Part shown: piece after piece, positions 20,137 to 29,710 of the stretch
How the letters are laid out: each line of letters begins with the position of its first letter
Numbering within the stretch: the stretch's first letter is position 1
Assembly: GCA_965214945.1 (NCBI GenBank)
Contig: OZ244029.1
Coordinates: 1,488,001-1,552,000 of the forward strand
Direction: 5' to 3'
Source of the DNA: JAAXHB01 sp965214945
GTDB taxonomy: Bacteria; Actinomycetota; Acidimicrobiia; Acidimicrobiales; Aldehydirespiratoraceae
DNA: 64,000 bases
Translations under genes and position numbers: made by a program
The notes under the pieces: generated by a model
What the model was told of the DNA's origin: nothing
The model's input: only the letters and a program-made list of their open reading frames with translations
Database searches by the model: none

Positions 20137-21296
20137 AGCGACGCACCCGGGCGGGGTCGACTGGCGCACTCTTCGACCAGATCGACCACAGCGGCCGCGG
20201 CGTCGTGGCGCGCCGCGACGGCGCCTCTGAGCGCCATCGCCTCTGAGCGCGCGCCGCCGCTCAGCAGCTTGTCAACTTCAGACACCAGGCGCGCCGCATC
20301 AAGCTCACAGTCCGGAACTGTCACCGACGCTCCAATCGCGGCGAGCGCCTTAGCGTTCGCGGTTTGGTGATCGCGTGGGGCGCCCGGCAGCGGCACCAGC
20401 ACGGCGGGCGCCCCGGTGACGGCCAACTCTGCGACAGTGGTGGCGCCGGCTCGGCACACTACCGCGTCAGCCGCAGCGTAAACGGCAGCCATGTCATCCT
20501 CATAGCACACCAGGTCGTACAGGAGGCGATGGCCGGAGAGGTCGGTGGCCGCCAGACGCTCGGCGATCTCACCATGGTCGCGGCGGCCCGAGATGTGCCG
20601 CACCTGCAGATCGTCTCGCTCTTGCCAGTACGAGTGCCGTGAGTTGAACGCCGCTGCAGCGACGGCCTCGTTGATGCTGCGCGCTCCCAGCGACCCTCCG
20701 AACACCGCCACAAGGCGGCGCCCGTCTTTCACGCCCAGTGAGGCGCGCGCCTCGTCGCGGGCGGCGGCGCGGTCAACCGCGCACACCTCGGATCGCACCG
20801 GATTGCCCGTGAAGCGAGCACCTCGCAGTTGGGTGTGCTCAAATGCCGTCGCCGCAGCCGAGGCGAAACGGCTGAGCACACGGTTGGCGGCCCCGGGCAC
20901 CGCGTTCTGCTCGGCGATCACCAGCGGTACCCGTTGCACCGCAGCCGCTGCGCCGCAGGCCGCTGAAGCGTAGCCGCCTAAGCCGATCACCACAGCGGGC
21001 CGCCAGCGGCGCAGCAGTCGCCGAGAGCGTGCGAATGCCTGAAGAAGCCCGGCCGCCGAGCTGGCGTTGGCGACAGCGATCCGACGCCGAAAGCCGCTTC
21101 CGGGCAGAGCCGTGAGATTGAAGCCGGCTTCGGGAACAAGCCTGGTCTCCACGCCGCGGGTGCTGCCCACCCAATGCAGAGCCTCGCGCGGAGTGCCTCG
21201 ACGCAGGAGTTCACGTGCCACGCTCAGCCCGGGCATAACGTGACCGGCGGTGCCGCCGCCGGCTATCACAGCCCAGAGTTCGGGCCGGGCTGTCAT
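20133..21296 (-). CDS. murG: UDP-GlcNAc:lipid I N-acetylglucosaminyltransferase
   Basis: Transfers GlcNAc to lipid I to give lipid II at the inner membrane face. 387 residues, GT28 fold: the N-terminal GGGTAGHVMPGLSVA loop, the GLGGYAS loop and EQNAVPG in the first domain, and FGGSLGARSIN plus CRAGATTVAEL in the UDP-GlcNAc domain. It overlaps both neighbours by four bases. Confidence 0.97.
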   Translation of the reverse strand: MTARPELWAVIAGGGTAGHVMPGLSVARELLRRGTPREALHWVGSTRGVETRLVPEAGFNLTALPGSGFRRRIAVANASSAAGLLQAFARSRRLLRRWRPAVVIGLGGYASAACGAAAAVQRVPLVIAEQNAVPGAANRVLSRFASAAATAFEHTQLRGARFTGNPVRSEVCAVDRAAARDEARASLGVKDGRRLVAVFGGSLGARSINEAVAAAAFNSRHSYWQERDDLQVRHISGRRDHGEIAERLAATDLSGHRLLYDLVCYEDDMAAVYAAADAVVCRAGATTVAELAVTGAPAVLVPLPGAPRDHQTANAKALAAIGASVTVPDCELDAARLVSEVDKLLSGGARSEAMALRGAVAARHDAAAAVVDLVEECASRPRPGASL

Positions 21297-22465
21297 CGGT
21301 CGTGCCTAGCGATATTCAGCAGCACTCCCATCGCAGCCAGCGTCGTCACCAGAGATGTGCCCCCAAAGGACAGCATCGGCAGCGTCATCCCGACGACCGG
21401 GAACACAGCCAGGGCCGTGCCGATGTTGATCACGGCCTGTGACACTGTCCCGGTGGTGATGCCGACGGCTAGGAGCATTCCGAATCGGTCGGGGGCCCGC
21501 AGTGCTATGAGGAAGCCGGCCACTCCGATCAGGCCGAACAGCAGCGTCACGAACATGGTTCCCAACAGGCCAAGTTCTTCGCCGATCACTGAGAAGATGA
21601 AATCAGTGTGCGCGTACGGCAGGAATCCCCATTTGGATCGGCCTTGGCCGAGGCCCACGCCGTCTATGCCACCCGTCGCTAGGGCGTGCAAGGATTGAAG
21701 CGGCTGATAGCCGTTGCCCAGAGGATCCTCCCACGGATTGATGAAGCCGAGCATCCGCTGCCAGCGCCACGGCGACATGGCCACCACACCCGCTGCGGCC
21801 GCTAGCCCGACGAGGGCGAGCCCGGCCAGAGGCATGAGCCGAGTGCCTGCGAACACCAACATCGATGCGGCGATGATGGCGACCATGAGACTTGCGCCGA
21901 GGTGCGGCTGCAACATCAGCAGGACTACAAGCAGAACCGACACTGCTATTACGGGGCGCAGCGTCAGCAACAAGTCGTCACTGAGCCGGGCTGGCCGCGA
22001 CAGTAGATCGGCTATAAAGAATATCAAAGCGAGTTTCGCCAGCTCCGAGGGCTGGAAAGACACTGGTCCGACGCTGATCCAGCGCTGAGCCCCGTTAGCA
22101 GTCACGCCAAGCTGTGGCAGGGCTGTTGCCGCGACCAGCACAAGACCGGCGATCATCCCCTTGCTCGCGAAAGGCCGCCATCGGCGGTAGTCGACGCGGA
22201 CAGTGATCACGAACGCGAACAGCCCCATCCCGACCAGCACCAGATGCCGTCGGAACAGCGACCATGCTGAGTTCGTGTCGGAGAGGCTGGGCGCGGCGGT
22301 GGCGGACAGTCCCATGACCACGCCGAGCATCACCAGCGCTGTGACGCTCAGGAACAGCGTCAGGAAACGCGCTGTGCGACGGCCCGGAGGAGTCTTGGGG
22401 CGTGTCGCACGACGGCGCGATTCGGCGGCCGCGTTCCGATGGCGCTGTGCGGCTGCGGCCGTCAT
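21293..22465 (-). CDS. ftsW: Septal peptidoglycan glycosyltransferase FtsW
   Basis: A SEDS-family polymerase that builds glycan strands from lipid II together with FtsI. 390 residues, about ten membrane helices. WISVGPVSFQPSELAKLALI and the later VIGEELGLLGT and PMLSFGGTSL are diagnostic SEDS motifs. The ATG at 22465 overlaps the murD stop (ATGA). A short Arg/Ala-rich cytoplasmic head comes first. Confidence 0.97.
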   Translation of the reverse strand: MTAAAAQRHRNAAAESRRRATRPKTPPGRRTARFLTLFLSVTALVMLGVVMGLSATAAPSLSDTNSAWSLFRRHLVLVGMGLFAFVITVRVDYRRWRPFASKGMIAGLVLVAATALPQLGVTANGAQRWISVGPVSFQPSELAKLALIFFIADLLSRPARLSDDLLLTLRPVIAVSVLLVVLLMLQPHLGASLMVAIIAASMLVFAGTRLMPLAGLALVGLAAAAGVVAMSPWRWQRMLGFINPWEDPLGNGYQPLQSLHALATGGIDGVGLGQGRSKWGFLPYAHTDFIFSVIGEELGLLGTMFVTLLFGLIGVAGFLIALRAPDRFGMLLAVGITTGTVSQAVINIGTALAVFPVVGMTLPMLSFGGTSLVTTLAAMGVLLNIARHDR

Positions 22466-23859
22466 CGGGTCCCTCTCCGAAGCCGGGACACCGCCGCGGT
22501 GAAGTCGTCGCCTCTCTCGGCATAGCCGCGGTAAGCGTCGAACGACGCGCACGACGGCGACAGCACGACGGCGACGCCGGGCGCCGCGTATTCGGCGGCG
22601 AGGCGGACCGCCTCGTCCATGTCGCCGGCTCGAGTCACGGGCCGCACACCGGTGAAGATGCCGACGACCTCGTCAGCCGCCTCCCCAAACGCCACAACCG
22701 CGCGAATCCGAGAGGCCTCCTCCGTCAGCGCCGTCAGGTCCAGGCCCTTGTTGCGACCCCCGGTGAGCAGCACCGTTTCGTCGAAACTGCGCAAGGCCGC
22801 CAGAGTGGCATGAGGCGTGGTGGCCTTGGAGTCGTCGTAGTACTCCACTCCTTTGATCATTGCGATCCGCTGAAGGCGGTGCGCACCAGACTCGTAGTGA
22901 CTCAACGCCTGGCGAATGCCCTGATCGGATGCCCCCGCGGCCGCCGCTGTGGCTGCCGCGGCCAAGGCGTTGAGCACGTCGTGGGGCCGGCTGCGCTGAA
23001 GCTCCCCGACCGGCATCACCGGCCCGTCCGGCCCGACCAGATCATGGCCGCGGCGGTGCCAGACGGACGGCCCCACTTCGGAGAACGTCCACAGCGGGCC
23101 TTCGGAGGGTACGTGCTTCATGACTGTGGCGTCGTCTGCGTTGGCGACCGCGACGGCGCCTGCTCGGCGTCTCCGCCAGATTCTGGACTTCGCGGCCTCA
23201 TACGCCGCGAGGTCGCGGTGCACATCGAGGTGATCAGGTGCGAAGTTGAGCCAACACCCCACTGCCGGAGTGAAGCGGCGGCTGTGAGCGAGGCGGAATG
23301 AGGAGGCCTCCACGACGAACACTTCCGCGTCGTCGCTGTCCACAGCCGTCACCAACGGCAGGTTGTTGTTGCCGGCAGCGACGGCCGCGATACCGGACGC
23401 TCGTAGTGCCGCGGTCGTCATCTCGGTCACGGTGGTTTTGCCGCTGGTGCCGGTCACGGCGGCGATCGGCCTGCGGTCCCACGCTTCGGCCAGGTCGAAC
23501 TCACCGACAACCGGCCTGTCGAGCAGGGCAGCGTGGGCGAACGCCCGATGACGCTCGGGCAGACCCGGTGTGGGGACCACAGTGTCGGCCCAACGGACGA
23601 GAGCGCGCAGATCGCCGTCGCTGGGCGACTCGACCAGCTCGATGCTGAGCGACTCGGCAGCGGCTGACACAGCGCGCCCGCCGCGGTCGTCGAAGGCGGT
23701 CACAGTGTGGCCGCGCGCTGTCAGAGCGCGGGCGGCGGCGCGGTTGGCGGCGCCGAGCCCGGCTAGCAGCACGCGCTGAGGCAGCGCAGAGCGCCTCGCG
23801 CAGGCGAAGGGTCGCGCGGCATGCCACGGTGCCCCAGTTGCGACAGCGGTCAGCATCAC
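22462..23859 (-). CDS. murD: UDP-N-acetylmuramoyl-L-alanine:D-glutamate ligase
   Basis: Adds D-Glu to the stem peptide. About 465 residues. VLLAGLGAANRAAARAL is the UDP-binding fold, AVTGTSGKTTVTEM the ATP loop, and YDDSKATTPHATLAAL the family motif; LTGGRNKGLDL lies in the C-terminal domain. Starts are GTG at 23859 or the adjacent ATG at 23856; both overlap the mraY stop. Confidence 0.96.
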   Translation of the reverse strand: MMLTAVATGAPWHAARPFACARRSALPQRVLLAGLGAANRAAARALTARGHTVTAFDDRGGRAVSAAAESLSIELVESPSDGDLRALVRWADTVVPTPGLPERHRAFAHAALLDRPVVGEFDLAEAWDRRPIAAVTGTSGKTTVTEMTTAALRASGIAAVAAGNNNLPLVTAVDSDDAEVFVVEASSFRLAHSRRFTPAVGCWLNFAPDHLDVHRDLAAYEAAKSRIWRRRRAGAVAVANADDATVMKHVPSEGPLWTFSEVGPSVWHRRGHDLVGPDGPVMPVGELQRSRPHDVLNALAAAATAAAAGASDQGIRQALSHYESGAHRLQRIAMIKGVEYYDDSKATTPHATLAALRSFDETVLLTGGRNKGLDLTALTEEASRIRAVVAFGEAADEVVGIFTGVRPVTRAGDMDEAVRLAAEYAAPGVAVVLSPSCASFDAYRGYAERGDDFTAAVSRLRRGTR

Positions 23860-24908
23860 GGCACAGCCCTCGACACGCTATCGATAATCCTACTATTGAC
23901 GGCATCGCTGTAGAACAGCCCCAGGCCCGCGGCCGTGCACATCCCGGAGAGGATCCACAACCTGACGATGACGGTGGTCTCAGGCCAGCCACGCAGCTCG
24001 AAGTGATGGTGCAGCGGCGCCATGCGGAAAACCCTTCGGCCGAAACCGTGAAACGAAACGATCTGGATAATCACAGACGCCGTCTCGATCACAAACAGGC
24101 CGCCCACGATCGGCAGGAGAAGCTGCGTGTTCGTCGCTAGCGCCAATGCCGCGAGGCCGGTTCCGATGGCCAGAGCACCAGAGTCGCCCATAAAAATCTG
24201 GGCCGGCGCGGCGTTCCACCACAAGAAGCCGACGATCCCCCCGACCATCGCCGCGCTGACTACCGCAAGGTCGAGGGCGTGCGTGACGCGGTAGGAATCA
24301 AAGTGGTCGAACTGCCAGAACCCGATGATCATGAACGCGGCGTAGCCGAACCCGCCAGCGCCGGCGGCCAGGCCGTCGAGACCGTCGGTGAGGTTCACCG
24401 CGTTGGCCGCGGCGATGATCAGCAGTACGGCCCACACCGACCAGCCGATTCGACCTAGCTCGATACCAGGATAGTCGAAGCGGGTGAACGAGACGCTGGT
24501 GTGAACAGTCGTCAGCTCCGTCATGGCCAGTGCGAAGCCCGACCCCAGCGTCAGCAGGCCGATCATCTTGGCCCGCTTGTTGAGGCCGAGGTTGCGGGCC
24601 GCTACCACCTTGATCCAGTCGTCGATGAACCCGACCACGCCGCCGCCGACGATGGCAAGCATCACGATGATCCCAGTTCTCGTGACAACCCCGCCAAAAG
24701 CGTCGCTGACTGCGTACCCGGCTGCTGCGCCCGCGACGACCGCTATGCCTCCCATAGTCGGCGTACCAGCTTTGGTGTGGTGGCCCTCCGGACCGTCGGC
24801 GCGTATCGGCTGCCCGAGGCCGTATCTGACTAGCAGTCTGATCAGCACTGCGCTGCTCGTCACCGAGACAAGCATCGATACTGCTGAGGCGATGAGCAGC
24901 CGGATCAC
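23856..24908 (-). CDS. mraY: Phospho-MurNAc-pentapeptide translocase
   Basis: Membrane enzyme that makes lipid I from UDP-MurNAc-pentapeptide and undecaprenyl phosphate. 350 residues with about ten helices. PTMGGIAVVAG, NLTDGLDGLAAG and FMGDSGALAIGTGLAALAL hold the catalytic aspartates, and APLHHHFELRGWPETTV the HHH loop. It starts with GTG inside the murE stop, so it directly follows murE with no murF between. Confidence 0.97.
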   Translation of the reverse strand: MIRLLIASAVSMLVSVTSSAVLIRLLVRYGLGQPIRADGPEGHHTKAGTPTMGGIAVVAGAAAGYAVSDAFGGVVTRTGIIVMLAIVGGGVVGFIDDWIKVVAARNLGLNKRAKMIGLLTLGSGFALAMTELTTVHTSVSFTRFDYPGIELGRIGWSVWAVLLIIAAANAVNLTDGLDGLAAGAGGFGYAAFMIIGFWQFDHFDSYRVTHALDLAVVSAAMVGGIVGFLWWNAAPAQIFMGDSGALAIGTGLAALALATNTQLLLPIVGGLFVIETASVIIQIVSFHGFGRRVFRMAPLHHHFELRGWPETTVIVRLWILSGMCTAAGLGLFYSDAVNSRIIDSVSRAVP

Positions 24909-26341
24909 CGGCTCCGTCCTTGCGACGCCATGCGGCGCGCCCGCCGCGCCAGCTCCTCGCGGGCCACCGTCCGATCATCGAATACGTGCGTGACGCCGCC
25001 CGCAGCCTGGACGCACTCGTGACCCTTCCCGGCGATCACGACCACGTCACCGGCTCGCGCTTCAGACACAGCATGGCGGATGGCAAGACGGCGATCTGGC
25101 TCCACCAGATCGGGCGGGTGGCTCATCCCTGCGAGTATTTCTTTTGTGATCTGCCGCGGATCCTCCCAACGGGGGTTGTCATTGGTGAGCACCACCTGGT
25201 CGGCGGTGGCCTCTGCTGCCGCACCCATTGCTGGACGCTTGCGCGCGTCGCGGTCGCCGCCGGCGCCGAACACCACGACGAGCTTGCCCCGGGCCGCGCA
25301 ACGGGAAGCCTCAAGTACGGAGGCGAGAGCTTCCGGAGTGTGCGCGTAGTCGACTATGACGGTGAAGTCCTGGCCCTCGTCGATCACCTCGAACCTGCCT
25401 GGCACCTGCGGCACCGACTCCAGCGCGCGGGCGATGGATCGGGGGCAAACTCCGAGTGCTAGCGCCGCCTCTGCGGCCATCACCGCGTTTGTGATGTTGA
25501 AAGCCCCACCCAGCGGCAGCCGCACAAGCTCGCCGCGCCAGCGGAACAAGCTCGCTTGGGTGCTAAGGCTCAAGATCTCCACGCTGCGCTCGTCGATCTC
25601 GGTTACCGAGATGCTGGCTTCGACCCTGTCCGCGAGTCGTCTGCCGGCGTGGCTGCCGACGTTCACAATCGCCTGATCCGTGAGAGCCGGCTTGAAGAGC
25701 CGGGCTTTGGCGCGCCAATACTGCTCCGATGATCCGTGGTAATCGAGATGATCGTGGCCGAGGTTGGTGAAGACCGCCGCCCGGAATCTGCAGCCATCCA
25801 CCCGATGTTGAGCCAGAGCGTGCGAGGAGACTTCCATGACCACGGCCCGATCGCCTCTGCGCACCGCAGCTGCGATCTGACGCTGCAGCTCAGGCGCCTC
25901 GGGAGTGGTCCGAACGCCTGTAAGGGTGCCGATCTCGGTGACCCCTGTGCCTGCCCAGGCGAGCACCGAGACGATCAGCCGCACGGTGGTGGTCTTGCCA
26001 TTCGTGCCGGTGACGCCGACGAGATCAAGGCGCTCGCTGGGACAGCCGTGCACCGCAGCGGCCGCTGGGCCTAAGGCGCGACGCACAGAGTCGGTCCGCA
26101 GCACCGGCGCCTCTGCTGAGACGTGCCGTTGCGCGAGCAGCGCACAGGCCCCAGCTTTGACGGCAGCCGCGGCAAAGTCGTGACCATCAGATCGCTGGCC
26201 TGGGATGCAGGCGAACAGCGTGCCCGGCTTCACGAGTCTGCTGTCATGCTCCACGTCGTTCACCTGCACGCCGCGTGTCAGCACATCTGACGGTGACAGC
26301 GTCCCACCGATGTTTAAAGCCAGATCGCCAAGGCGGATCAA
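24905..26341 (-). CDS. murE: UDP-MurNAc-tripeptide synthetase, meso-DAP type
   Basis: Adds the third stem residue. 478 residues, normal length, not fused to MurF. VTGTNGKTTTVRLIV is the ATP loop and VMEVSSHALAQHRVDG the second motif. DNPRWEDP carries the DNPR signature of enzymes that use meso-diaminopimelate, not lysine, so the wall is predicted to be A1gamma type. The TTG start at 26341 overlaps the ftsI stop by four bases; TTG starts are weak and may limit MurE level. Confidence 0.96.
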   Translation of the reverse strand: MIRLGDLALNIGGTLSPSDVLTRGVQVNDVEHDSRLVKPGTLFACIPGQRSDGHDFAAAAVKAGACALLAQRHVSAEAPVLRTDSVRRALGPAAAAVHGCPSERLDLVGVTGTNGKTTTVRLIVSVLAWAGTGVTEIGTLTGVRTTPEAPELQRQIAAAVRRGDRAVVMEVSSHALAQHRVDGCRFRAAVFTNLGHDHLDYHGSSEQYWRAKARLFKPALTDQAIVNVGSHAGRRLADRVEASISVTEIDERSVEILSLSTQASLFRWRGELVRLPLGGAFNITNAVMAAEAALALGVCPRSIARALESVPQVPGRFEVIDEGQDFTVIVDYAHTPEALASVLEASRCAARGKLVVVFGAGGDRDARKRPAMGAAAEATADQVVLTNDNPRWEDPRQITKEILAGMSHPPDLVEPDRRLAIRHAVSEARAGDVVVIAGKGHECVQAAGGVTHVFDDRTVAREELARRARRMASQGRSR

Positions 26342-28188
26342 GTGTCGGCACCGCCTGCTTCGGGGTTGGCATCGTCGTCTTCGGGCAGCGGAACCGTGGC
26401 GGGCTCCGCTCGGACCCGCTCATCTGGCTCGAGTTGCGAGATCACCGGGATTCGAAGCTGGCGCATTGCGTACTGCGCCACGCGGCTCACCAGAGGAGCG
26501 GCCAGGCTTCCACCGTAGAACTGCCTGCCCTTGGGGTTGTCGATGATACCGACCACCACCAGAGCGGGCCCTCTGTCATTGCTGACGATGCCCGCGAAAG
26601 TGGCGGTGTAGTGACGCCCGATCATATCGCCCGACTCATCGAGACATTGGTAGCCCACATCGCAGGGCTGCCATGCTGTTCCTGTCTTTCCACCCATGAT
26701 GAAGCCCGGCAAGGCCGCTTTCTTGCCCGTACCCTCAAGCACAACTCTTGTGAGCATGTCCTGAAGTCTGAACGCAGTTCGCGCCTCGATGACCCGTACT
26801 CGTTGGCCCGGGCTGTCGGCAGGACTTGACACAATTCGAAGCGGGACACGCACACCGTCGTTCGCGATCGTGTTGTACATCTGAGTCAGCTGCATGGGGG
26901 TGACCGCGAGACCCTGTCCGATTGACACAGTTGGGAGGGTCAGCCCGTTCCAGTCGTGGAGTGGCGCCAAGATCCCCTTAGATTCGCCCTTGAGACCAAG
27001 CGCGGTTCGCTCCCCGAATCCAAAATCTCTTACCTTGGCGTAATAGGTGCGCTCACCTGTGATCTGGGCAAGCTTGATAGCGCCTACGTTCGATGACTTG
27101 ATGAGGATATTCGCGAGCGGCCAGTCTTCCTCTTCATGCGACGACGCATCAGTGAATGTGTGTCCCCAGATGGTGAGATACGAAGGAACGGTGATGTAGC
27201 CGTCGCCCACGGCCGCGCCGCTGTCGAGCGCAGCGGCCATCGCGACCGGCTTGAAGACTGAGCCTGGTTCGTAAGTCCAGGTCGCCGCCAAGTTCTCCCT
27301 GGTGCAGCCCACGATGCCGTTGCGGTCTCGAGAGACGTTAGCCATGGCGATGATCTCCCCCGTCGCCGGCAGCGAGACGACGACCACCCCGGAGCTCGCG
27401 TCAGCCTCGGCCACGGCATCCATCAGGAGTTGCTCAGTTTGGAACTGGACATTGCGGTCGAGAGTCACCGTGAGATCTGAGCCCGGCTTGGCCTCGATCA
27501 CCTTTTGAGCACCTCCGGGGATGGTGTCACCGTCGACGCTGATCTCTTTGACCACCTGCCCCTCCGTGCCGGAGAGGTGGCCATCGAACATCTCCTCCAA
27601 TCCGCTCATACCGATGTGATCGATATTGACCCGCCCGATGGTCGACAGCGCCGAGCAGTCGCCGTTGGGGTGCTCGCGTCGGGGCTCCTCAATGATGTCG
27701 ATACCGGCGAAGTCGAGATCCCTGACTTTCTCACCTACTTCGGGATCGACTTGACGCGCCAGATATTTGAAGGCGCCCTCCCCCTGGAGGCGCTCGAGAA
27801 GCCGCTCTACGGGCACTTCGAGCAGGCCGGACAAGCTCAAGGCCACTGCTTCGGGCTGCTCTACCAGCCTTGGATCGGCCACCACGGTTGCCGCGGGGAG
27901 CGACAGCGCGATGACGCGGCCGTTGCGGTCGAAGACCGTGCCGCGCGGCCCGGGCACCGTCACTACCCCGAGCGGGATGAATACCCCGTCCAGTATCCGC
28001 TCATCAGGTTGAGCGTGAACGTCCACGAGTCGCACCCCGAGGCCCAATATCACCGCGGACAGCAGCAAGAACGCGATCGCGACACGCGCCCTTCCCACCT
28101 GTGGCAGCACTTTGTCTGCCTCCTGCCCGCGCGACGGCGAACGCACTGGCGCACCCTGCGATAGGCGCGGTGGGCGGTGGGGGCTCAT
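26338..28188 (-). CDS. ftsI: Septal penicillin-binding protein (FtsI/PBP3, class B)
   Basis: Transpeptidase that cross-links septal peptidoglycan with FtsW. 616 residues: one membrane helix (about 35-55), dimerisation domain beginning RGTVFDRNGRVIA, and a transpeptidase domain with SVFK (nucleophile Ser310, Lys313), SSN (365-367) and KTGT (501-504). The C-terminal 30 residues are acidic and Pro-rich; there is no PASTA domain. ATG overlaps the ftsL stop. Confidence 0.97.
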   Translation of the reverse strand: MSPHRPPRLSQGAPVRSPSRGQEADKVLPQVGRARVAIAFLLLSAVILGLGVRLVDVHAQPDERILDGVFIPLGVVTVPGPRGTVFDRNGRVIALSLPAATVVADPRLVEQPEAVALSLSGLLEVPVERLLERLQGEGAFKYLARQVDPEVGEKVRDLDFAGIDIIEEPRREHPNGDCSALSTIGRVNIDHIGMSGLEEMFDGHLSGTEGQVVKEISVDGDTIPGGAQKVIEAKPGSDLTVTLDRNVQFQTEQLLMDAVAEADASSGVVVVSLPATGEIIAMANVSRDRNGIVGCTRENLAATWTYEPGSVFKPVAMAAALDSGAAVGDGYITVPSYLTIWGHTFTDASSHEEEDWPLANILIKSSNVGAIKLAQITGERTYYAKVRDFGFGERTALGLKGESKGILAPLHDWNGLTLPTVSIGQGLAVTPMQLTQMYNTIANDGVRVPLRIVSSPADSPGQRVRVIEARTAFRLQDMLTRVVLEGTGKKAALPGFIMGGKTGTAWQPCDVGYQCLDESGDMIGRHYTATFAGIVSNDRGPALVVVGIIDNPKGRQFYGGSLAAPLVSRVAQYAMRQLRIPVISQLEPDERVRAEPATVPLPEDDDANPEAGGADT

Positions 28189-28712
28189 CCCGGAACCCCA
28201 TCGGCTTCAAGGACCGAGGGCGCGGGTTGAGCGTGAGGTTCCACTTCGGCGATCGGAGGAAGGCCGGCTAGGCGGAAAGGGTCGGTCGCAGGCCCCGGCA
28301 GAGCGCCTGATGCCAGTGGAACCAGGGTGATTATCTCCGCCGCCGGCACCAAGCCTACGCTCGCGGCCTGCTCGGCCACCCCCTCGGGCGAGTCCAGGTA
28401 GGCGATCTCCGCCAGTAGCTGTTCGATCTGCTCCTGTCGATCCTGGTTCTCAGCTATGAGATCGTCAAGCCGAGCCTGGTTCTGCACCAGGAAGGCATGC
28501 AGCCCCGCTAAGATTAATAACCCCAGAAACAAGCAAAACGCCAGAAGCGTTATAACATCTCCCACCGAACGGCGGTAACCTTTGGCTGGAGGAACCGCTC
28601 GCAGCTGAGGCTCGGAGCTGCCAGGTCGAGGCTCGGGGCTGCCAGCTTGTCGGGCGGGCCTCGGGGCTTGACCGGAGCCGCTGCGTGCTGCCGTTGTGGT
28701 GGTGGCCATCAC
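28185..28712 (-). CDS. ftsL: FtsL-like septum formation protein
   Basis: A 175-residue bitopic protein. A disordered Pro/Arg/Ser-rich head (1-45) precedes one membrane helix (about 52-74), then a short coiled coil with QNQARLDDLIAENQDRQEQIEQL and a Pro/Ala-rich tail. Sequence identity to known FtsL is low, as usual, so the call rests on topology and position between rsmH and ftsI. In the divisome it would partner FtsQ and a DivIC/FtsB protein. Starts at GTG 28712 or ATG 28709 are both possible. Confidence 0.85.
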   Translation of the reverse strand: MMATTTTAARSGSGQAPRPARQAGSPEPRPGSSEPQLRAVPPAKGYRRSVGDVITLLAFCLFLGLLILAGLHAFLVQNQARLDDLIAENQDRQEQIEQLLAEIAYLDSPEGVAEQAASVGLVPAAEIITLVPLASGALPGPATDPFRLAGLPPIAEVEPHAQPAPSVLEADGVPG

Positions 28713-28718
28713 CTGCTC

Positions 28719-29684
28719 TCAGGATTCCTCGCTGACGCGTTCCACCGCCCGCATCCTCGCCGACGAGGCTCTCGGGTTGAGCTGCCTCTCGTCTGTGCTC
28801 GCGGTGCGCGGCTTGCGCCAAAGCAGACGCGCCTTTTTTACAGGTACGACAGCGGGAGGCAGACCGCGAGGCTGAGGCGGAGCATGACCGGTCGCGCGTC
28901 GCATTGCCGTTTTGACGATGCGGTCCTCACCGGAGTGATAGGCCAGCACGACACAGCGCCCGCCGGGCACCAGTCGCTCAATTGCGTCACTGATTGCTTC
29001 GCTGAGCGTCTCGAGTTCTGAGTTCACCTCTATCCGCAGTGCCTGGAACGTCCGCCGGGCAGGATGACCGCGTCGTCGGGCTGACGGAGGAACCGCTGAG
29101 CTGACGACGGCAGCAAGCTCCGTCGTGGTGGTAAGCGGTCGAGCCGCGACTATCGCCCGTGAGATTCTTCCGGCGAAGCGCTCGTCGCTGTTGCGTCGCA
29201 ACAGATCCCGTAGGAATGTCTCGTCAGCGGCGTTGACGATCTCGGCCGCAGTGAGCCCTTCGGTGGGATCCATGCGCATGTCGAGAGGGCCTTCGAGGCG
29301 GAAGCTGAAGCCGCGGCCGGCCTGACCAAGCTGAGCCGAGCTAACACCGAGATCAAACAGCGCGGCGGAGATCTCGCGGTGGCCCAGATCGTCGAGCACA
29401 AACGCGAGGGCGTCGAAGCGGCCGTGTATCAGCGTGACGCGATGTCGGCACCACCTCAGACGAGCTGCTGCGGCCCGCAGCGCGTTCGGGTCGCGGTCGA
29501 GGCCGACCAGCTGAAGACCGCTGTGTCGCTCCAGAGCTGCGGTGGCGTGTCCGCCGCCGCCGACGGTCGCGTCGAGCAGGATGCCGTCGGGTGCTTTGCT
29601 CAGGATGTCGGCTACTTCGTCGCGCATCACCGGGCAGTGCCAGTCGGCCGGCGCGTGTCCGAGGGAGGGCGCCCGACTTGTCAC
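28719..29684 (-). CDS. rsmH: 16S rRNA (cytosine1402-N4)-methyltransferase
   Basis: SAM-dependent methyltransferase formerly called MraW. 321 residues; DATVGGGGHATAAL (38-51) is the SAM loop, GLDRDPNALR the ribose-binding acidic position, ALFDLGVSSAQL and GFSFRLEGPLDMRMD the family core, and RRTFQALRIEVNSEL the C-terminal signature. GTG start at 29684 with no strong ribosome-binding site. A large inverted-repeat element begins only about 27 bases upstream. Confidence 0.97.
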   Translation of the reverse strand: MTSRAPSLGHAPADWHCPVMRDEVADILSKAPDGILLDATVGGGGHATAALERHSGLQLVGLDRDPNALRAAAARLRWCRHRVTLIHGRFDALAFVLDDLGHREISAALFDLGVSSAQLGQAGRGFSFRLEGPLDMRMDPTEGLTAAEIVNAADETFLRDLLRRNSDERFAGRISRAIVAARPLTTTTELAAVVSSAVPPSARRRGHPARRTFQALRIEVNSELETLSEAISDAIERLVPGGRCVVLAYHSGEDRIVKTAMRRATGHAPPQPRGLPPAVVPVKKARLLWRKPRTASTDERQLNPRASSARMRAVERVSEES

Positions 29685-29710
29685 GCGCCGGCCCGATTGG
29701 CATAGTACGT

